DNA of 64,000 bases from Utricularia gibba (GCA_002189035.1 NEEC01000004.1:2728001-2792000); one strand, 5' to 3'. Shown: positions 12,216 through 24,765, counted from the stretch's first letter. Program-made: numbers and translations. The notes: generated by a model not told the origin, from the sequence alone.

Positions 12216-12712
12216 TCAGAGCACCAATACCGAAGCCAGACGAACCATTGATCAACTCTACTACTTTTGGGTATCGGAAACTTGCCATGTTCTAGTTTAT
12301 GTAGGAGATTTGTTAACTTTAACCAGTAACCTTCATTGCTGTACGTTTCTAATTTTTGGGATCGGGGGGAGTTTCTCAATGCATGCGAAGAACAGCAGCG
12401 TCACGCAAGGGAGGTTTTCGTAAACTGAAATGCGCCATATGCAAAGAAATCACATCTCTAAAGCGAGTAGGAGAAATGCAATCAGTTTTCGGTGCACATG
12501 ATGAAACAAAACTTCCCCCGTCATTGGGATTTGTCTTCCCCAAAAATGGATCCCTCGCCCACAGTTTAACTATACAACAAAACCTTTCTGCGTACACAAG
12601 ATGCGGCGGATGACTTAGCCGCAGCCAACCATGCAGTAGAGTATCCTGCATCCATCAAACGCAGAGCAGTGAGTAGTTAAAGACATGACTGCCACGCCAC
12701 ACCTTGCGAGCG
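12216..12712. other. Shared 3' flank between convergent NSA2 and WDR75-like genes
   Basis: About 500 bp separate the NSA2 stop codon from the stop codon of the gene on the opposite strand. It must hold both 3' UTRs and polyadenylation signals. Short ORFs here overlap on both strands and have no recognisable domains. Confidence 0.5.
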
Positions 12713-15700
12713 TCATTCCACCACAGCAGATCTCCTTTCCAACAAAGATTCCAAAAACTCTGAGCAAAGCTTGTCCATAGGAGGAAGAATGTGAGATGGC
12801 CCGCAGAATATCGTCTTCCATGATTTCTCAGATGGCACAGATGAAATTGGGGCCTGATCTGTTTGAGATCTCATTTCTGGCAATTCACCATACATGGACG
12901 TATACCCGTACATACCTGCTACCAGCAAGATGTACCATTAACCCGTGTGAAAAAGCAAAGCCAGATGAATGCAATCGTGAGAGTTATGATCACTTGGTAC
13001 AAAACTCAACTCACCTGCATCCTTGTCAGCAACAAAATTCCTCGAGCGGGAGCTATCGGACGTGCTTGATTCATTTTTATATGGATTAAAGATAACATAC
13101 TCGTGATCAGCATTTATAAAAGCAAGAAGTTCATCAGTTGTTTTTGTCTGTGCAACTTCGTTCTCTGATGTAGGATGTGACCGAACAAAGGAAAGCCCTG
13201 CACCCTGAGCCTGGAAAGTAAGATTTCATGTAAATCATTAGCTAGCGAGTCAACAGATCCCAATGACACTAAAGATCACACTTCTGGTAGAATATATACC
13301 ACTTCCTTTTACAAACAGCTATACCAACAAGGTAACCATTTTTATTTTATGGTTCATAGATGAAGCACAAGATGACCCATACGTGCATCAGAAGAAATAT
13401 CAATTACTCCAAACAGCCACTACTGTTGCCCATTACAACAAAAGTTTATAAATTTAGGGAATCATGACAGCCTAGCCACATCGAAAAATAAGGTGATGCA
13501 AAAAATGATTCAGGAAAAGAAAAGGTATGACTGGTTTGTCAGAACTCATAGTCAAACCTTGCTCACAAACCACATTGACAAGGGCACTGGGTTTTCTGGG
13601 CTGAAAATCAAGATCACCCCTTTTTCGCTCTTTGTCATGTTTCCTTGTTTTGGTAGACTAGCAAGAACAGCAAAGGCAGAATGGCTCATTGAACAGGCAA
13701 CCGCTGAAGATGGAGACACACACGTGATTGATAACAAAATTTACTGATGTGAACATTCAGTCCATGAGCTTTAGAAGATAAGATAGCAAATAAGTAGCAC
13801 ATTGTAACAAACAAGATAGCAATTTTCCAATCTTGACTTGTGAAAAAAAATATTTCATTTGGCAGAAAGGCTCACGATCTCAGGAAATATTGCAAAGGAA
13901 ATTTATTATATATCAAACCAAGTCAAAACTGGCCATGCCTGTCCATAAAATAAACATTGTGGACAACATAGTTTATGCTCCCATTCAATAATTCAAAGAG
14001 ATAACATGAAGCCTGAAAGCAACCCATGTTACCATGGAAGAAACTAGCAATTTTGTATAATGAGAATTATGAAGATAACTGAAAATAAACCTCCCAGAGA
14101 AAACAGTGCACTCACAGTGTACATCAAGCTTGTAGCACCAAGTTCTGCACAACTTTGACATACTCCATATGCTCAACTGTGGGTTTGAACCGTGTGAAGC
14201 AGAGACAAGATAATCGGATGTTCCTATAAACTCCAAAGCTGATATTGACTGCAGATATAAAAAAAAAATCTGAGAAAATACTGGAAACCGTAGGTCCCGA
14301 TTGTCTTAAAAAAAAGTTATTATACACCCAGACTATACGCCAGTAAAATGAAGAAGTCTGAAAATAACCTCCGGGCTATCTCCAATTACATCAAGCAAAA
14401 CATTTCTGATTGGATCCCACAGAGTAATAACAGTTCCTGCTGCAACAGCCAAGACAGACCCATCACCAGAAAATGCAGCAGCCGTCATTGCCTTCCCTCT
14501 GCCACATATCAACTCTCTTAACATAGGTTTTTGAAAGATAAACTGAGAATTTTTGAGGGAATATTATATGTGAACACTAAAGGCCTATAAGAACGTAGTG
14601 GCAAAGGAGCAGTGAAAATGATGAAAAAAAATTGGATACACTCTTTTGAAATACACCAACTTAGAATAGCAAAATTAAAGCCTGACAACACATTCCTGTG
14701 CTTTGAATCAAATAATGAACTACACATTGAAGGAAAAATTACCCCAGTGACCTTAACTGATATTTCAAAATAATGCATTTCAATTACAACAAAATACGCA
14801 TTTACAAATTTATAAAAAGACATGGAATTTTCGAGGAGTACTTGTAGGATCCAACCGCATGGCATAACCAGCCACTATTCTGAATCACATCTTCATTTTT
14901 TGGAAGCTTATGTCTACCTACCCATATCTGCAGGAGAGAAAATCAAACCAAGAACACCCAAAGGAAAAATCATACACAGCCTCTACCTTAAAATCACCAC
15001 CATATGATGAGCTAACAGCCATGCATTCACTTGGATGAAATGCTATGGAGGAGACGTTGGCTCCCCTGAACAATTTAATAACATGTGCGAAGTTTATACT
15101 CACACCTGGTACTACAAAAAATTTGCTAATATACGCAAAACCTGTGAGGTTCATAAATGAGGGTAGCCAGGCTGAAGGTCTTGCTCTGTAAATCACATGC
15201 CCAAAACTTGAGACTGACAAGACTGCCTATTCCTTCTTCAGCGCATCTTGATTCAACAGTACACATTGTACAACCATCCGGTGAAAGAGCTACTAAACTC
15301 ACTTTAATCTGTCAAAAAAAATTATCTTTACAAATTATCCGATCAATTATAGATATCTAGGGTATATGACATCTTGAAGTAGCATCCACAGAAGCCACAT
15401 AGCAATTCCCAAGAACCAAATAAACAACACAAGAAAAAACTCCAATCCAACAGATGATTCATATTCTACATCAATAAAAAAGATCTTTGAATTTTAACAT
15501 TAATGATTCATTTTTTTACCGTGATTTCATCTCCTGGATGATGGTTCCTCTCACAGATTTGAACCTGCAACCAAAAACACCAAGGGACTCACCAACTAGA
15601 ACAAGAAAAGATAATAACCCTCGAAAGGGAGTTGTACAATGATTAACAGTAAGAAGGAAATGATGTAAGTAAATCACTTAGGCTGACATCTGAAATTTCA

Positions 15701-17900
15701 CGGTCATCAAACAAACTGTAAAACTGGACACGGTAATTTTCTGTGGGTACTGTAATCATCCCAGCAATGCCGTTAATGGCCACAGATAAGCGACCTCTCT
15801 CATACGTTTCCATTGAACATGCAGGCTGTATCCAACAAAAAAAATGGATCCTAAGCATATCAAACTGTGCTAATTCTGATACAAAAAAATAATAATTGGA
15901 ACAAAGAGAAAAGAGTATTTCTCTTGTGCACTCTGCTGACAAACATGACGGACAACATACAAAAGGGATATTTAATTAAACAACCGAATACAAATTCAAT
16001 ATTTGATTCTGTTACTTAAAATAATGGGACTAGTAGCTTTGAGCACATACCTTAATTCCTGAAATAGACTGTACGACATTCATGGAAGGCATTTCAAGAA
16101 GATGAATTCTATTTTCTGCACAGGATATCTGAAATATTTCATTGAATAAGATCCCTTTAATAAAGTGTGCAGGCATTTGAAAGTACTAAGTAGACAACTG
16201 ATACTCCATACACATGATAATGAAGAGTCGGAAGAATTTATGAAATGCAGAACGGATGATCCAATTCGAGGTAAGAATTTCTTCTTTCCAGTGTCTAACT
16301 GCCAGACCACTAAAACACCTTCTCTTCCACCTGAAGCAAAAGTTGTGCAACTCCAAATTGAGGTAAAAACCCGCTAAAAGAATAAGCATCACTCAAAAAG
16401 CGTCAGCATTAATAATTACTTAGTATACCTGAATACAAATGGCTACCATCTGGAGAGAAGAATAGCACGTTCACCGATGTAGAGTGCCAATGCCATGTTG
16501 TGCAGGAATCAGCATCATCATCGCCCCTTACACCGGGCCTATCCTCAACATTCTTTTTCAGTCCACTATCACTTAACTTCATACTATCAGAAAATGCTCG
16601 ATGCCCAACACCTCTCCATATTAGAATTCTTCCAGTGGCATCACCAGCTGCTACCATCCTCTCAGTTGGATGAAAGGCCAAAGTAGTGAATGTTTTAGTA
16701 TGATGCAACCTAATTTGCCGGTAATCAACATGATCACTATCACTTCCTGGAATTTCCCATATCCTAAGCTTCCTTTTGTCATGAAGTCCAATGAACTTTC
16801 CTGAGGTGCAAGCTGCTATGGAAACTGGTCTAGGAATCTGAATAGGATAAGCGCCTTGTTATTATAGTCAAAAGTAACAAAAAAAAACCTCACTAAAACC
16901 CCGAAAATGGAAAGGTAAAGAGATTCTTAAAAACCCTGAATACCTGTATTTAGCGATACAGATCAAGGCTGCAAATAGTATTAAAAGAAACACAAAAAGG
17001 AGCGAAAGAATAAGCACCTCAGCCAATGTAACTCCACGAACTAAGCGAGATTTGGTCAAATTACATTTTTGAATCTGAAAGCCCAAAGAATCTGTTCTTC
17101 TTCCACTTCCTTTGGCACCCTCAATGCAGACATATGCATAAAGATCAGAATCCTTCATACTGATTTCAGATACTGGGGCTAATAGGTTAGGAATCACCTG
17201 AAAAACAGCAAAAACAAAATCACATATAGAGAATAAAAACGGAATTCGTCATACCTTTACATGAATCAGGGAAATCATATACTATAAAACAGCACTAATC
17301 ACAATAAGAAATTTTTTGGCATGTCCAACTGCCAAAGTGGTGTCAAACTTTTGTATCCCATACCGCAGCTTAAATTCCCACCCCCCTCATCAGCAGATCA
17401 AGATATGCTTTTGAAGACAATTTTGTAACCAAGCTTAGGTACATGTCAGACGGAAGTACCCAAAAGAAAATGTCTAGAGAAACCACAATGACTAAAGAAA
17501 CTAGTGAGCAGGAAATGTTACCATCGAGTGAATGGGGTAAAGAATACTGATGCTTCTCATCAACTCGGGTGCAGTGAACTCCCAAATTTTGATGGTCCCA
17601 TCGAGGGATGCCGTCCAACAATGGTTTAGACGTTTACACGTTGTAGAAGAAGCAGGAACCACAATAACAGCGGTCACCTGAGCCCGATGACCCTCCAACT
17701 CACCGGTCTGACAAAGAAAAAAAAGAACTTCTAGAAAACCAAACAAAATCCAATAAAACAGAGCATTCCCAGAAGTGAACCTGCAGCCCAGTGGAGACGC
17801 TGAAAACGGATACGGTGTTTCCGGTGCATAGAAGGATCCTCTTGGCATCGTTGGAGAAGGCGGGTGGTGAAGACACGAAGCTTCTTCCGCCAATCACCAT
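12713..17900 (-). CDS. WD40-repeat protein of the WDR75/Utp17 type, U3 small-subunit processome
   Basis: Members of this family belong to the t-Utp/UtpA part of the nucleolar U3 processome, supporting pre-rRNA transcription and 18S processing. Coding exons (minus, 5' to 3'): 17900-17781, 17707-17522, 17197-17018, 16837-16429, 16330-16212, 16128-16051, 15825-15688, 15564-15520, 15308-15142, 15065-14987, 14927-14842, 14498-14369, 14248-14116, 13703-13558, 13210-13015, 12876-12713. Total is 2376 nt, 791 codons plus stop. All introns are GT-AG and every phase joins cleanly. Family wording includes GGRSFVSSPPAFSNDAKR at the N terminus, TASLDGTIKIWEF, TLAFHPTERMVAAGDATGR, VNVLFFSPDGSHLYSG, MTAAAFSGDGSVLAVAA and a later VLASLPKQG block. 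This fits two WD40 propellers followed by a poorly conserved tail. The start is the first Met before VIGGRSF, matching relatives. Open frame continues upstream, so a longer N terminus is possible but unsupported. The gene appears intact. Confidence 0.93.
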
Positions 17901-17919
17901 CCTTCCCTTCTCTTGAGAA

Positions 17920-17994
17920 TTAGGGTTTACGGCAGTATAAACCCCAGGAGCTAGCCACTTTCGGTTGCAGTCGGAACCCGATAGATCGTGGGCC
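17920..17994 (-). promoter_or_regulatory. Telo-box and site II motif upstream of the WDR75-like gene
   Basis: On minus, TAAACCCTAA (17920-17929) is a telo-box 20 bp upstream of the start codon. A site II core (TGGGCC on plus, 17989-17994) lies about 60 bp further upstream. The telo-box plus site II pair is a known signature of plant translation-machinery genes, so its presence fits co-regulation with ribosome production. No experimental support is available from the sequence alone. Confidence 0.7.
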
Positions 17995-18009
17995 GCCACC
18001 GCGGATTTA

Positions 18010-18032
18010 AATATATATATATATATATATAT
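18010..18032. repeat. (AT)n microsatellite
   Basis: An uninterrupted run of about eleven AT dinucleotides, just upstream of the site II motif of the WDR75-like gene. It is likely to vary in length between individuals. Confidence 0.95.
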
Positions 18033-18652
18033 TAACTTAATCCATATCACATTGTAACCATAAACTCGTGGACCGACCTAATTTCTTTCATCTACTATAT
18101 GAAAACAAAAATACACATATGAATTTCCTATTATGTATAATAAATATACTTTTTGTTAATAATATAACCATAAAACATCTCAACTACATTTTTTTTTTGT
18201 AAAAATTGGCATAATTTCTTCATTCATGATAAATTAAAAGGATAATTGCATATAAAGAGAAGAAAGAATCTCTTTGGAGGAGAGAAAACTGATCAGTTTT
18301 GAACTCATAACTCACATTACTCAATGACATCGTGTCAGGATTTAGAGTTATGCCCCAATTTAGGCCAAGTGTCAAAGTTTTGCATAGATCGAGTGACCAC
18401 ATCACCTGGTATGGATGGAGTTAATCACAACACTCGGGTTTGCCCTCTCTTTTTTGCCATTCGGCCTCTCACTTGGGCCCCGAACTCAACTACAAGCCCA
18501 TTGTTGGTCCTTGACACGAGACTCATTGGGCTGTGCAACTACAATATGTCTGACCAATAACCTCTCTTCATTTTTGAGATGATGAGAGTGTTTTACATTA
18601 CTTGTAATAAATTAACTTATAAGTAGTTGATGAGTCCCAAGAAGATAATGAA

Positions 18653-18853
18653 GTGTATTTAAAGAATGATGAGGAATTTGTCCAAATGAACACATTAGAG
18701 ACAAAGATCATTTCACCAAGATCAATGATTAGGAGCAAAAGCAAGATGCTTGAAGATATACTTAAGGCTCTCCTTAATACTATTGGAATCAAACATAGGT
18801 TTGAAGACATCCCATCAAAAGAGCTCAAATACATGAAGGTGGATTTATTTTAA
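18653..18853 (+). pseudogene. C-terminal tail of a gypsy polyprotein (fragment)
   Basis: The 66-residue ORF contains ISPRSMIRSKSKMLEDILKAL. This resembles the 'GPITRSKAKK.QEAL'-type tail that follows integrase in many plant Ty3/gypsy polyproteins. It lies immediately upstream, in the same orientation, of an LTR-like repeat with a second copy at 59190-59560. It is only a fragment; the rest of the polyprotein is absent. Confidence 0.4.
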
Positions 18854-18864
18854 AGCATTGGGCT

Positions 18865-19235
18865 TGTTAGACTTTTCTATTTCATTTAATTTGGACCAAA
18901 TAATGTTAGAGCCTAATCCTAGAATATAAATAATCTAGAGTTGTACTCTTTCAGGACCTTTAGTTCATTTTCATGTATGTTGTGAGGATACTCCTCTTCT
19001 TTGAATGCTTAAACACTCTTAAATTATCAAGTTTTGAGCTTGTGGCATCCTAGGATTATCACTTCTAATCCCTTCTCTTTTCTAAAGTGTGGCTCCTACT
19101 TTTCTTTGTTTTGAAATCTGGTTGCAAGAGATTCATTCTCTTGAAGGTAGACTTGGGTGGGTTATTTTCTAAGCTTCAAAATCAACTCTTGTTCATGGGT
19201 TGCTACTCTCTATAGATTAAAGGGTTACATCAGTA
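18865..19235 (+). repeat. LTR-like repeat, family C, plus orientation
   Basis: The sequence from GGGCTTGTTAGACTTTTC through the TATCTAGAGTTG-like region to the GACTTGGGTGGGTTATTTTC block is repeated in reverse orientation at 59190-59560 with scattered differences. Its position just after a gypsy polyprotein tail makes a 3' LTR the simplest reading. Termini are not defined exactly. Confidence 0.6.
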
Positions 19236-19559
19236 GTAGTAATTACAAGTTAACCTAAACTAAAAAATAAATAGGAGATGTTTGTTTTACCTTATTTGTA
19301 AAATTTATAAGTAAAAGTTAATAGTGTTTGATATAATTTTTAAATGTGTAAATAAAAATCTAAAATATCCTTATATTCATTTAAATGCTTTTAATAATAT
19401 AAATTATATTTATTATTCCCATATAATTATAATAATATCAACACAAATCTTGTTCAATCATAATAACATGCATAATAAAAGATAGATTGAGTTATATAAA
19501 CTTTGAAAATAACAAGGGATAAACTAAAGTTGATATTAGGATATATTTTTAATTCATTC

Positions 19560-20790
19560 TATTAATTGATGCACATATTGCATCATGTAAGGCATTCATA
19601 TATCCATTTTAAGTTGAAGATGCAAAAGCTTTTGCCACTGGTAGAGCTGTTTGAGAATTATATGGTGGAGTTCAATTATTAGCTTTAAAATGTAAGAAAT
19701 TCGGATCATTTGCATCAACTCTTTTGATAAAATTGTAAATTACCATAGTTGTTGATACAATAAGCACATGATCTTACTATGAAAATCCTCAAAGAAGTCT
19801 GTTAACCATGTCGAATTTCGTCTTCCATATTCCAAAACATCGCTCATTTACAGAATGTAAAGAAGAGTGTCGATACTTGTACATTTATGCAGGATTTCTA
19901 ACTCATGAATTCTCATGAAACTTTTCCAAATGTTACTTTTGACCTCTATATGGTGTAAAAAAAAATGTAATATTCATATACCCAGAATCCGCAAGGTAAT
20001 ACTTATCTAGTGATGGCAATGGAAAATTATTTTCGGGTGAATGCATAACTCGTGATAATATTGAACTATCATGCATTTGTCCTTCATATCTTGAAGCTAA
20101 ACAAATGAACAACATATTGAAGTCGCATATTGTCAAAATATTCTATGTGGCTTCACGGTATTGATCAAAATAAGGACGTCTATCTTCTTTTCTAATTCTC
20201 TCAAGAATATGAGTACCATCAATGGCACCAATTGCATCTTGAAAATGAGGTCGAAATCGAGAATCATTTCTTATTTTTGCAGAGGGAGTCAACATATCAC
20301 TCGTTGGGATAATAAATTCAGAAGTCATATTTGCACAAGCATCAAGAACTGCATGAAAACTTTGACTTACAGTATATCCATAACGTTGAAACCATTCTTG
20401 AAGTAAACGGTTACTACATTTCAAACCCATTGCCAAGAGAAACGATGCCACTTGTTCCTCAACAGAGATTGTGCGCGTGGCTATTAAACCATAGCATTCA
20501 TATAAAATGTTATATAACCTATGAAATGTTTTTCGTTCCATTCAAAGTAGTTGATATGAACGAATCCAATGGCCTTCTAGTATACTCTTCAACCATGTAG
20601 CTCCAGATAACTCTCTATCTCGACAAGGCATTCTTACGAAAATGCATTGGTAAAATTCAAGAATGGATTGTGCTAGTGTCGCTATAACAGATACTATTTC
20701 AACACTTGGAGTCTCACCTTCATCTTTAGAATAATTGGTGCGTAGGGAAGAGTTATTGGAAGAAGACATGGATGCGTTATGTTTCAAAAT
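19560..20790 (-). pseudogene. PIF/Harbinger (DDE_4) transposase pseudogene
   Basis: Read on minus from 20787, the protein starts near MSSSNNSSLRTNYS and continues into the helix-turn-helix-like part MERKTFHRLYNILYE (20541 down). The nuclease blocks follow: IGAIDGTHI (first D, about 20210-20235), MHDSSIL (second D, about 20063-20085), YYLADSGYM, and NERCFGIW (catalytic E, about 19831-19850). These are the recognised Harbinger/ALP1-type catalytic motifs. It is broken by TGA at about 20540, TAG at about 20141 and frameshifts past 19933. The host-gene alternative (a domesticated ALP1/HARBI1 relative) is unlikely given the stops. Confidence 0.8.
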
Positions 20791-21093
20791 GATGTATAGC
20801 CTTAATTTTATAGATGAAAAAGGTGGTATCTTTGTAAAAAATCACATGCAATAGTTGTAGAAACCAACATGCAATTGTCGTTGAAAGGAAAATACATCTA
20901 ATAAAAGATATGGAATTGATGCAGAAAAGCACATAGAATTGATGCAGAAAAGCATAGGGAATTGATGTAGAAAAACACATGGAATTATTACATAAAATCA
21001 AATTCAGTCAGACATCCACATGAAATGGTTCAACTTTAAAGAAAACAATGTTCTTACTACATTTCAATTTCACCTACTAATATTAAAAGAAAA

Positions 21094-21395
21094 CTATTTT
21101 AGATTAGCACTCTTATATGCTATGATAAATGCCATCGTCTCTTCATTACTTGTTATACTCATAAAAGCTTCATGATAAATAGTCTTGCCAAATGCCAATG
21201 CAATAGCTCCAAACACATGCAAATCCTCCCATGTTTTTGGAATTCCCCTTACTATATCTAAGCACTCTATAATTAAGGGTAACTTTGGTCTTTGAGGCAC
21301 AAATGAATAAGATAGTAATATACCTCTTGTGGACTATCATAAAAATGATGATTGTTCATTCATTCCAATATCAATATTGCTGAAAAAGTCATCAT
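21094..21395 (-). pseudogene. Possible Harbinger second ORF (Myb/SANT-like), C-terminal fragment
   Basis: A minus-strand fragment (LPLIIECLDIVRGIPKT, then WEDLHVFGAIALAFGKTI, ending AFIIAYKSANLK) precedes the Harbinger transposase in the same orientation. Plant PIF/Harbinger elements carry a second gene for a Myb/SANT-like protein with a similar C-terminal helical segment. The assignment is inference from position and partial wording. Confidence 0.35.
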
Positions 21396-21599
21396 CTTGA
21401 ATATTTATGCTATCTAAGTGTTGCGTGTCGTTTCTTCAAAAAATTTTAAATATTTATAAAACGTAAAACACAAAAAGCGTAGTACGAGTATCAATTTCAG
21501 GGAATTGTTTTTTGTGAAAAGTGTTTGTAAAACAAAATGTCACGGTTTTACAAAAAGGAGTTTTTAAGATATAGAAACAAAAGTTACAACCTAAGTGAT

Positions 21600-22719
21600 G
21601 GGCCTTGACTACGGTACGCAGTTCTTGGGAATAAAATTCCATCTCCTTCCTTTGTCCGTCCTTGCCTCGCTTTTCACTGATTTCTTCCGAATAGTTGGTT
21701 ATAGGAGCAAGGAATAGTCTACTCTCCCTTACACTCTGATTGACAAGGAGGCATGGGAATAGCCTCATGTGATTCCCCCTTGGACGATTAGGAAGACAAG
21801 AGGATTCCCTTCGATTGCCTTCAAAACCGAATTGCGCGCGTGTGCCCAGCTGTTGCCAATGACGAGTGGGAGGTCCGAGGTCACAACCTGTCCACTGTCG
21901 CGGTACCTAGGCCACAAACAATCCACTACTTCCCTCGAACCAATAGGGTTGGAGTTGGTGCTCTTCACCTTGATATTCAATAAAATCCGCGAATAGTGGC
22001 CTACTACTCATGGACCTTGACTAAGAATCGTTACAAAAAGACTGCAACAAGACGTGTGGAAGTATGCAAAATCCGAATTGAATTCAGCGAATAACTGAGT
22101 GTATTGCTCATGACTTGGAAGGAAACTTCATCTACTTCCCAAAAACTAAAGGTTTTTAGCCATAAAGGGCCATGAAAACAGAATTGAAATTGGAAGCTAA
22201 GTGTTCTTCCTCGAAGCGGAGGAAAAACTCAAAAGTTCTAAGTTTAGAAAGGAAAATGACAAAAGTCCGAAACTAAGTGCTCCAAGTGGCTTTTATATAA
22301 CTCTCCACGAGCATTAACTCATTTGGGTCCCCTTCCCATCATTCCTTCTGTCTTGCGTGCGCCATCAGGTTTTCTTTGCGTGCAAGTTTGCGCCCAATCA
22401 TTGATGCAGACTCTGACATGCCGTAAGTCAGGGGCCTTGACCAATGTCAGTCTTCCGCCCACAATCGTTCCAACTCGGGTACAAGGCATGAAAACTTAGA
22501 GTCTGACCACCTGCAATACTACTACAACACTCCATGACAGTCTCCTGACATGCCTCGGTCAAAATGTGAGAAAAAAGACAAAAAATATATACAAAATAGG
22601 AAAATAGGGATTTTCTAATAAAAATCAAATACTTAATAATAAAAATCCTAATTGGGCGACTTAGCACTAGATTAATACCTAATAATATCAAATAAATAAC
22701 TAGAAAATGACACTTAACA
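21600..22719 (-). repeat. LTR of retroelement family B, minus orientation
   Basis: The segment 22125-22719 is repeated in the same orientation at 33365-33961. On minus it would begin TGTTAAGTGTCATTTTC (right edge at 22719). It holds a good TATA box TATATAAAAG (22290-22299), followed by CCACTTGGAGCACTTAG. That arrangement is expected of an LTR promoter. The left boundary is uncertain; the non-repeated part down to about 21430 may belong to the same LTR or to element DNA. Confidence 0.6.
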
Positions 22720-24530
22720 TATTCCCCACACTTAAATCATGCTTGTCTTTAAGTATGAAAATCATAGCAGTCCACGAAAAAGGGCAGAACCTAAGTCATG
22801 ATGCATTATTAAGGTACATTCATCCTACAGCAGGCATTTACTTCAATTTTTTTCCTATCTTTCAATCAAATTAAGGCAAGCCCCTTAAGTTTGCATGCAT
22901 CATGTAAAGACTTAACCAATGACTACTTATACACTAACATCATCAAGGCAAAAACAGCAAAGAACATACACTATAGTGACTCAAGACCTTTTTCTCTCTC
23001 TTTTTTTTTTAGATAGAGGTCCTCGCTTTGTTTCATCACATAACAATGGCCCGCCATTTCATTAAACTCTTTCAAAATCCCATGCCACCCTTAAGAATTG
23101 ATACATGTTCCAAGCATATTATTTACATAAACTTGAGGAGCACAAGCTTCCAAAAATATGAGTAGCATTTTCATCCCAAGCAGTACTGAAGGTAGGTGAA
23201 GATAGTTATTATTTATCGATGTGTTCCATGTTTTCAAAATTGATTATTATATCATTTAATTATAAACATCTAATACTATTTCAAATAATTTTTTTTAAAA
23301 AAAAGGTAAAATAACAAAATTGCACATATAAAAATTAAATTTCTTGCATCTAATATATACCAAAACAAAAAAAGATCCAATAAATCTTCGTTAGCCTATA
23401 GATGGTTGCATTACATACACAATAATCACAAAAATATAGAAGATTTTGATGAATGCATACAACAAAACAAGTCAATAGTATCATTAAATCACATATAGAC
23501 AAGGAAAACATAAAGATCATAACTTTTTAGGCAACTAGTTACTCAAAATGTTAAATTGCAACAACAAAAGTAAGAAAGAAGAAAACTATGCGTCAGTTAA
23601 GTCAATCTCCCTGCATAAGCAAGGGCACACAACACCAAGGAAAATAAGATTTGTGAAAAAAAAAGCCACCCCATGGATCAGTTGCTCCTAGTATTAAAAA
23701 AAATATCGAAAATAGAAAAAAAAAATCCTCAAGATTCCGTGTTTAGAAGAAAATAAACTTGATGAAATATAAGTGTAGGCTTTGACCTAAAACAATAAAA
23801 AAAAGATCCCTCTTGTGATAAAAAGGTAAAAACAAAGGAATTAGATATTGTGATTTAATACAAAATTTCCATAAATAACATTTAACAATGACAATAAATC
23901 AATTTGATATTATGTTCTAATACAAAACATAAATCCTAAAATCATCCCCAAATCACAAATGATACTAAATTTCGAATATAATTAAATACATATTTCAAAT
24001 AAGTTTCACATTTGAATAAACATCCATTTCATATAATCAAATATTACATTTATAACCTCTCACGAAAATATAAACTAGAAACGCACCACAAACCTCCACC
24101 AAAGAGTCCTAGGATAAATGTCCCGATAAATTAAAATTTCCATCATTTTATATTTCAATATGAGGTCATATCAGTAATTTCACAGGATTTTTTTTTTATT
24201 TAAGTTACAATTAAGTAACTATATATCTATTTTTAAAATACTACTTATAAGTAACTTATAAATCATAACTTATAAGTTAGAAAAAAATTCATTTAATAAA
24301 TTTACTACTTGTAATTTGGTTAAGTTATTTATAAGTTATACAAAACACCTTCAATATTCTTTTTTTTGCTAGACATAACCAGCTTTGAGTATAAGATTTA
24401 AATGATATCTATATTATCAAATTACTTAAAGCATTGAATAAACAAATTGATCAGCTCATTTATCATGTAAGTTATTTTGGTGTATGTATTATAGAGATAA
24501 TTAACTCATTGACAAATTTTATACTAAAGT
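22720..24530. other. AT-rich DNA next to LTR B, no gene recognised
   Basis: The first few hundred bases after 22719 (TATTCCCCACACTTAAATC, then CTTGTCTTTAAG) resemble the non-coding DNA found beside the LTRs of some plant gypsy elements. The rest is AT-rich and non-coding. Around 24200-24350 a series of ACTTATAAGT-type palindromes ends in ATACAAAACACCTT. Its reverse complement loosely matches GGAGATGTTTGTTTTACC at 19272, so these could be decayed termini of the Harbinger element with LTR B nested inside. Confidence 0.3.
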
Positions 24531-24531
24531 A

Positions 24532-24765
24532 GTGTTTTGAAAAATATTTAAAAAATATTTTTTTCAAAATTATTTTAGAAAAATAGAAATAATAAGTAAA
24601 AGTAAACTATTTCTTACTTTTCCAAAAATAATTTTTGTAGTATAATTTTAAAAGTATTTTTTTGGTAAAATTACTTTCACAATTGATAATATTCCAAAGT
24701 AAAATTATTTTAATTTTTTGAAAAATAGAAATATATTTCAACAATTTTCCAAAACATTGCTTAAA
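24532..24765. mobile_element. Short AT-rich inverted-repeat element (MITE-like), copy 2
   Basis: Starts GTAGTGTTTTGAAAAATATTT and ends AATTTTCCAAAACATTGC. The two ends are inverted copies, and the middle matches 56868-57072 (CAAAATTATTTTAGAAAAGTA-type block). Non-coding. Target duplication not convincing. Confidence 0.6.
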
